Shown in pieces: positions 56,990 through 64,000 of a stretch of 64,000 nt of DNA. Made by a program: the position numbers and the translations under genes. Under the pieces are notes generated by a model. The model made no database searches and was not told the origin of the DNA. It was given only the letters and a program-made list of their open reading frames with translations. Source of the DNA: Oreohelix idahoensis. Taxonomy: Eukaryota > Mollusca > Gastropoda > Stylommatophora > Oreohelicidae. Position 1 is the first letter of the stretch, and the number at the start of each line of letters is the position of its first letter. Where the stretch lies: the NCBI GenBank assembly GCA_024509875.1, contig JAMPIV010003426.1:148474-212473 (forward strand), given 5' to 3'.

Positions 56990-57735
56990 AGAATACTGTC
57001 GATAAAGTTGTAAAGTATGGTATGAATTAAATGTATGAATGTCAGAATATGTAAGTAATTAAGATGTAAGTATGTCAGTAAAAGTACATTATAAAAGGTC
57101 AGAAAAGAAGAAAGAAATGTCTGAAATTATGAAATGATATGATGTAATAGATATGATAAGTAAAAGTATGAAAGTATGTACTGAAAGAATAAGATAATGA
57201 AAAATAACAGAAAGTAATGAAGAAAATAGAAAGTATGTATGAATGATAATTAAGGAATGTAAAAGAACATTAAAGAATGATTATGTATAGAAAAGAAATG
57301 AAGATGATAAGTGAGAAGGATTGTGTGTTGATGGGTTTAGGAAACTGGAAATGTTGATGTGGATGTGTTGTAAGATGGATAGGAGGTATGAAGTAAAAAA
57401 AGGGGTACAGATAGTAGATGAACTAATGGCAAGAGTGAAATGTAATGTAATAAATGTATTGTATATGTATTATGAAAGATGGGTAATTATGAGGAAGTAT
57501 GAGAATTGTATGAAAGAGAAGGATGTATAAGACAGTGTACATATGTAAGTAGGGATGGTAACGGAATCAGGGTTGGCATGCACGAAAATGGATGGATTAT
57601 TAGAGCAGAGGAAAGTAAAGAAGGAAGCAAGGAAGAGAGCTTCCGAAGTATGTATATGCTAAAGAAAATGTACGTCGGACTGTATGTAGTGTATGTTATA
57701 AAGTATGCAAGAAATGGGGTAAAATGGTATACATG
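56990..57735. repeat. GTATGA/AAGTATG-rich degenerate repeat
   Basis: Irregular AAGTATGTA, GAATGTATGA and similar units. Open frames at 57321-57736 follow from the low stop-codon density of this pattern rather than from a gene. Confidence 0.65.
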
Positions 57736-60700
57736 ACCAAGCCACTTAAAGTTAGACTCGCTGGTGTGGAGTCGAAGTTACGGTATTAGTAGAAGCGTTG
57801 TCATTGGAACAGCGACGTTAGACTCATGTGGGGCCATCCTCACTATTTATTAGTGCACTGTTATCTGATATAAGACTGAACTTTGTATTAGTTGGACCAA
57901 TGGATTATGCGTGAGTGTTTGTTGATATATCTAGTTTGTGTTTGTTTTACTCCAGGTAGATACGATTTAAGAGACGTGATCATCACAGTTTGTTTGCTTA
58001 CAGAAGTGTCTGCTATATCGTTAACTGCTCCATTGAAAGACGGATAGACATGATTTGGAGATTCGTGCAGGTTTCAATCATTATGCCCATAATACTCCTT
58101 TGTTCGGTTTTTCCAAGCATTTTCGGCATGTCTAGTCTACTATGTTTCGGGCCATCACAACGTCATAACCATGATATATGTGTAGCTAATGTATTAACCG
58201 TATGAAATTTCATTCACAATCTTCTCATTGACAGTTTTGTTCAGTTATTTGTATCTAAACTATGATAGATGGCTGTCAGTCCATATTTATTGAGTATGAT
58301 TCTTTATTCAAGTGAAAGAAGTCTACGACATCATGATTCGAATGAGGCATACCTATCATATGCATTCTGCACAGAATAGAATTCGTATGTAGACTTTTCG
58401 GATGTTTTCGACTAGGACTTTCACTCAGAGATTTTGTTAGTTGAAGTATGATGTCCCAAATTTCTCAATGCCACCAAACTGACTAATGATTACAAAAAGT
58501 CGTCTCTAGTCAGATGCATGTATTATCAAACAAATTATGTAAAAACAACAAATAAACCGTTGTTCTTTCAAAAAGTTCGTTTAGTGAAAATATACTGTCG
58601 TCCTTTAAAGTAAAAGGGTATTATCAGAGGAAAATTGCGACAAGATGCTGATATCACCTAGCAGTATAAAAATGAAAAGCTTTAGAATGCATTGATAGTC
58701 TAATCGAACAAGTTTACGAAAGAATATTCAATCACGCATCAGAAGAAAACGCTGTTTTTTCATCTGCCAGTTATGATGGCGTCTATGTAATGTCATGAGT
58801 TCACGTCTTTCGTTTGCGTCTGTATACATTAGACATTGCGTAAAGAGGGTGTAAGTTAAACTAAAGTAAAATGTAATGAATAGAACTTGTGATTAAGCCT
58901 TCTAAATCGTTAGGAAGCAGTGCTGCTTCCCCCCCCCCCCAATTGTAAGTTATTGGTCTCTATCACTAGATAATGTATTAAAAGGCATGGAGACATTTTC
59001 TGCCGTAAGTATCTTGATTATAGCATATCTTAGACGATTTGGCAAGTAATTGCTAGATTAATAGCGTTTAGTACGTCGGTTACTCTCTTAACATCGCGGG
59101 CTTTTAGGTGTTTGTGTAAAGTTTAAGAAGTAAAGAAGTATAAGTTTTGTATTATGATGGTAAAGGTGGTATCTGTTAATAAGTTATTATTTTTTTGAAA
59201 CCCTTGTGATCAATAGATGCTCCCTCTGCTGTTAGTTGTGCACAGCACACACATCAACCCTGTTTGATGAGTGACTGGATTCCTGGCACCGACGTTGATA
59301 GATCCACTTGAAAGTCATTTCAACGTCTTTCTGCCGATTGTCTGTTCATCAAAGTTTTCTTGTCTTCATTTTTTCTTTCTTAAACAAAAACTTCATGTGT
59401 TCCTGCGTTAGACAACCCTACAGAAAAGTTCATAGCTCCGAGATGCATTAGTTATGAGCAGATTAGGAATCAATACCTCAGTAGATGTGTGAATTAGTCA
59501 ACCTTACATTGTGAGGAAAGGTGAAGCCAAGTTATGGAGTAAAGAAGTAACACGTTGGTTGCATTCGCCAAAGAAAACAAGTATGTAGAGGAAAAGGGAA
59601 ATTATAAGATACCGTCTATGGAACTCACCGGCAAGAACGCATAGTGAGTATTTGTCGCACCATATTGTTTGGCGTTGATACTGTCAATGTAATGTGCCAC
59701 TTGTAGTGTATTGTTTTACTATATTTCCGTCCATTTCGTTACATGTGTTGAATCAAAGTAGGAAGGAAAGAAGGAGAAAAAGAAAATAAAAAGAACTCCA
59801 ATTGGCTCAAAATAACTAGTCACTGGCGCGCACTCGTTACCCGTGTCACTCAATAAGTACAAATTGGAGCTACTGACTATCAAATAATATATCTAAAATC
59901 CGGCGCTTCCATTAGGTTCTAATCGCTGATAAGTTACGGAGATTTGTGAATGCTGAATTTAGCCCTGCCGAGGAAATACAAGCATAACTTGAATAGTCAA
60001 GTAGGTAGTTCAACACGTTATTTGTGTACGTACAATAAGGCATTAGAAGAGTGAGATGCAAAAAAATATAGCAGTTGTTGAGACAACTAGTATATGTATA
60101 AGAATAACTATATTCCTCACAAATGAGTAGCTGTTTGCTCGAGTGTCAGAGGGCAGAAGTATTATGAAAACTGAAATCACGATGTATATATGAGACTAAT
60201 GAATGCGTCTCCAGTTGACAGATATCTTTAGACACTAGTATCAAACTATATGAAAAGTGCTAACAGTAAATTTAAGTATAGAAAGTAACCTGGATGTTAG
60301 CTGCATCTAGATTCATATCAACATGTCGCTGTCACTGGGATATAGGCATCATCCCCCTCCCGCACTCTCCCTCCCTCTCAATTATGTTTATGGTTCATAG
60401 TCGCCAAGAAAAAAAGACGAACTACGAACATATTAAAAAACTAAATAAAACAATGCGATAATATTGTAAATCAGTCACTTTTAACTGGAGAAATCCAGAA
60501 AAGACGAACAAAGCAACAGAAAAATTTAATAAGGAACACCAGAGACTGAGAAAACTTAATAAACAGTAAGAGCCAAAAAGTGAATCTAAAAAAAAAAAAT
60601 AACATATAACTACCAGACGGCGCATAAGAAAACGAATCACAAGACTCAGACTCTTAGATCAACTGGGAAAGTGATGTCAGTAGCCAGGATAGGCCAACTT

Positions 60701-63700
60701 GTGAATGCTATTGGATAATATGGCGCAAAATATTAATAAGTAAATCATATAAGACAAAAATTTTTAAAAGTAAATAAAATGGAAAAATGTATCGTTTATT
60801 TAAGGATGGCCAACAGTCCCGCCCCTACCTGTAGCAGTTTGAGGTATAGGATTTATATGTGCGATCTTGTAGCCGTAAAGATGAGTTGATCGTGGAGAGT
60901 GAAATGTATGGTATGAAAGATTACTTCGTTTTAGCCATAATAAAGCTTGAGAGTAGAAATTTGGTGTAGAGTTACTTTGTGTTTTAATGTATTTTGCTCT
61001 AGAAATGGTGAAGATATCTTGTAGTTAATAGGGGTAAGCATGTGTGTAACTAAAGCGGGTAACGTATAATCTGTTATGTGTATCTATATTTATTAGTAGC
61101 CAAGATTAAGACCCCAGCGCGCAGTAGAGTGAGTGATTCGAACCTAGCCCCTATAAACGCACATTGAGCTCATTTGCGACCATTTGATTATACTAGTCGC
61201 ATAACTTGAGAAATGGGAACGACTAGGTGCCCGGTGTCATGCTAGCTATCGGACCCCAGCATCCCGAGAATGTACTAGCTAGCGCGTTTTACCACGGATG
61301 TTATCATTCGTGTTCATATGAATCCTCTGCAAATCAGGGACGATGATTTAAATTTAAGATGGCGTCCAGTATTCTGCACATCTAGTGGCTCAGGCTCAAG
61401 GGAGATCCGCTTTCATGTTTTAGAGGAAAAAAGATAGAACTGGTTTACCACAGGAAGTAATCTGTCTCTGCTAAGACATTATCGATTTAGTCTGTGAAAT
61501 GATAGAAGAGTGAAAATCCTGTGCTGATATGTCATAGGGCTTCGACTCCTCAGCCCAAAGGATCAGCGAGTATGTACAGAATTTCTTGGCAGATCATGTA
61601 TAACCATTCATCAGAGAAGTCAGATTTAGTAGGAGACAGCTAACTCTATACACTGAATCTGCAGAGTCAGAGAGTAAGCATCTATTTACTTGAATTTAGA
61701 CATAGGGCAAGATTGACTTGTTAGGAAGACTATCAAGATGACCCACCAGTGGGTTGTTTTTATAGAGCAATGCGACGCCAGATAATTCACTCTATTCTCA
61801 CAGCTCTTTAGTCGTCACTATTCCAATGTTACGCAGCTCTAGCTATCGCGTGTAGATCGTTGTGCATGTGAAAGTACATAGGGTCATTTGATATAGGACG
61901 CATTAGCATAGAAAGACTAGTAGAATAGTCGTTCAGTGGGTATCCTTTAGATGAATGATTGTAAGTTCTAGATAGCTAAGTCCTGAGTAATTATGTATTC
62001 ATGTGTGTTGCGGTTACACGTAGCGTAGAGAAATCTAGATCTTGTATGTCATGATAGCCTACATGATCATAATCTACTTATGCGCGTTAAGAATTATCAT
62101 GACGTGCACAGTCGTCCAGATCCTAGACTGTTCACTAGATTTCATGGAAGAAGAGCTCGATGTTATAGGAGAGACAGGTCAACCACTGCTTTGGGCGTAA
62201 GAGAACTCTAAACTCTCAGACATACATGGTTGCAGTTTGCTCCTATGCGGTGCAGGGCTGACACCAGTGCGGCAAAATCCAAAAAAAAAAAAAAAAAACA
62301 AAAAAAAATACTATCGCAGTGATTTGATTCAGATTCGCGTATTGTCTGCTAGAGCAAGAGAGTACTCATCAGATGACTTATCAGCGTGGAAAGCATGAAT
62401 AATGACACGCTTGTCATGCCCAGGCATGTTCACCGGTCGTCACTTTACGAATTAGCATCTGCGAGATGCTATGTCACTAGCATTGAGATCTGAACAGTGC
62501 GAGGTGGTGGATTAATTCCCGGAAGTGCAAGAGTATTTGTTATGTAACATATAGTCTAGCAAGCAGTGCGTCACATGCGAAAAGGACAAGATTATTATTA
62601 TTTAATGATATAATAATTGAAATGAGAGGAAATGGTTTGTAGAAAGCAACGTGGGCATCCACTTCAAGATATATATTTCTCTTTCCGTTCTCGTCCAGAG
62701 GGAGCATGTGGCCACAGTGTGGTTTTGCCTTCAAATTAAGCATTCAAAAGCTCGCGCATAAGTAGTTATTGGTAGCTATTCTGTGTTACATGGAGAGTGT
62801 TGCCAGCCTCCATTCACAGAACACCATAACTAGTGCAATTCGGACACACAACATAGTGTGTGGGAGGATCGTTGAGTGTGTCAGGGTGGCGGCCCTGTAG
62901 GACAGTTTGACAGTGCGAGCAGGTGTTTCTTCATTCATATATAATATGAATTTAACTATTCTGTGCTTTGTTTGCTTCTTCAGATTAGCATCGGGCACTG
63001 TTTGGGTGTTTGGTTTAGTTTTGTTTTGTTTATGTTCGCTATTAATTATTTTTAATGTTTGCTTTGTCACTGATGGGTTGTAAAAATTAAATACAGCCCC
63101 TGCCTCAGAATAGTATTTTTTATTGTTGTTTCGGGTCGGTGCGAGTGTTAGAAAAGATAGTGATCACATATCACAATATAATCTTCAATCATCAACTTGC
63201 CCACCTATCACATAATGTATATATTACCATGTGAATATAATGTGCGGGTGAAACTCGCTAATTGCATGTCAAAGGTCCTTTTGAGTGCTGGTAACCTCAA
63301 GTAATCTAGGATGAACGATTCATGAACCACCACTGCAAGGGGCTTATTAGACTGCTTTATTGAAAGTTTCGTAAAGTAAACTCAAAAGCATAAAGTAGTT
63401 CCAAGTTTAATCTATGGAGCATGGGAGGGAATGATGAAAGAAATGAAGTACATTTTTAAGTATTAAACTTACATTTTTCAAAACAGATGTAAATGTCCTT
63501 ATAAACATATTCACTTTGAAATTGAAAATGTTAAGTTCCAAAGCTTTAAACCATTGTAAATGTCAATGAGAAAATATTCATTTTTATAACTACAGAAGTT
63601 GCAAACATTTTCAGCAAGTGTAATATAAAAGAAAACATAAATGAATTTAATATTGTAGAAACACTTTTTCAAACCAGTGCAGAATGTAAATTTAAAACAT

Positions 63701-64000
63701 AATTATATCATTTACGTTTAAACCTTTTTTACATTTAAATATAATTGTAAAGCTAAAACTATTTCAGTTTTAAAATGTTAAAGGAAGTTTTTATTCCCAT
63801 GAATTAATTATAATACTCATCGAGGGTAAATCCTGACCATGGGGATGTGTCACGAAGTGGTGTTAAGTTTATAGAGTTTGCCTGAATGAAAGCAAGGCCC
63901 TAGTATAAATCTGATAAGAAAGAATTTAGATGAAAAATGAAAACATGCCCAGTGGATCAGATGAAGACTATTTGCTCAAGGGCTAGAACCAGGTTTGGAC
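57736..64000. other. Non-coding stretch to the window end
   Basis: AT-rich, with no gene recognised in about 6 kb. Minor features are a ten-base C run near 58930, an A-rich tract at 62280-62307, a possible SINE head at 61236-61312, and AT-rich sequence with scattered GTAAATGT-like words at 63430-63780. Confidence 0.5.
61236..61312 (-). mobile_element. Possible tRNA-derived SINE head
   Basis: On the minus strand, GTGGTAAAACGCGCTAGCTAG resembles the D-arm and box A of a tRNA, followed after about 25 bases by GGGGTCCGATAGCTAG, a box B-like segment. An unmutated box B-like GGTTCGAATC also lies nearby on the minus strand (about 61137-61146). No tail or target duplication is visible, and a true tRNA fold was not found. 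Confidence 0.35.

Noticed and set aside
57321..57736. Two plus-strand frames of about 70 codons in tandem
   Set aside because: They sit in a degenerate GTATGA repeat. Their composition follows the repeat and no family is recognised.
62786..63070. A 94-codon Lys/Thr-rich minus-strand frame
   Set aside because: It lies in T/G-rich low-complexity sequence and has no recognisable motif.

Overview
This window is eukaryotic, almost certainly from an invertebrate animal; a mollusc-like or other lophotrochozoan genome is a tentative guess. It is AT-rich and I see no intact host protein gene, rRNA, convincing tRNA gene or CRISPR array. Nearly everything recognisable is a mobile element or its debris: tRNA-derived SINEs, a mariner, several non-LTR retrotransposons, two nested Ty3/gypsy elements, micro- and minisatellites, and a large inverted repeat. 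Long stretches (1-2.3 kb, 4.4-7.4 kb, 57.7-64 kb) hold nothing I can name.

Layout. 1-4.4 kb: a poly-G run, a SINE with a target duplication (2334-2602) and a complete mariner with an in-frame stop (3031-4364). 7.4-11.1 kb: a decayed minus-strand LINE with endonuclease, reverse transcriptase and C-terminal RNase H pieces. 11.3-13.0 kb: two copies of an unidentified repeat. 14.2-24.7 kb: an inverted repeat with arms of about 4.2 and 4.5 kb around a 1.7 kb spacer. Each arm ends in 45-bp tandem repeats carrying TATA-like and YY1-like motifs, and each carries the same broken B-family DNA polymerase gene, arranged head to head. A SINE sits only in the left arm. Two LINE fragments and a 0.6 kb deletion occur only in the right arm. 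25.6-43.5 kb: a minus-strand gypsy element (TSD GTATT) whose integrase is split by a plus-strand gypsy element (TSD ATACT). 43.7-44.4 kb: two retroposon 3' ends with (GTTC)n tails. 45.6-46 kb: a partial third copy of the 45-bp-repeat terminus. 46.2-57.7 kb: strand-asymmetric, low-complexity, satellite-like DNA. 57.7-64 kb: featureless apart from a possible SINE head.

How the parts relate. Both gypsy elements use the uncommon order gag-protease-integrase, with reverse transcriptase-RNase H after integrase where it is present (Gmr1-like). The inner element has no reverse transcriptase at all, so it would depend on another element. The best candidate for an undescribed system is the inverted repeat: two head-to-head copies of a polymerase-encoding element with promoter-like terminal arrays. 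Its lesions are partly shared between arms and partly private to one arm. It was therefore already a broken gene when duplicated, and it is not a simple assembly palindrome.
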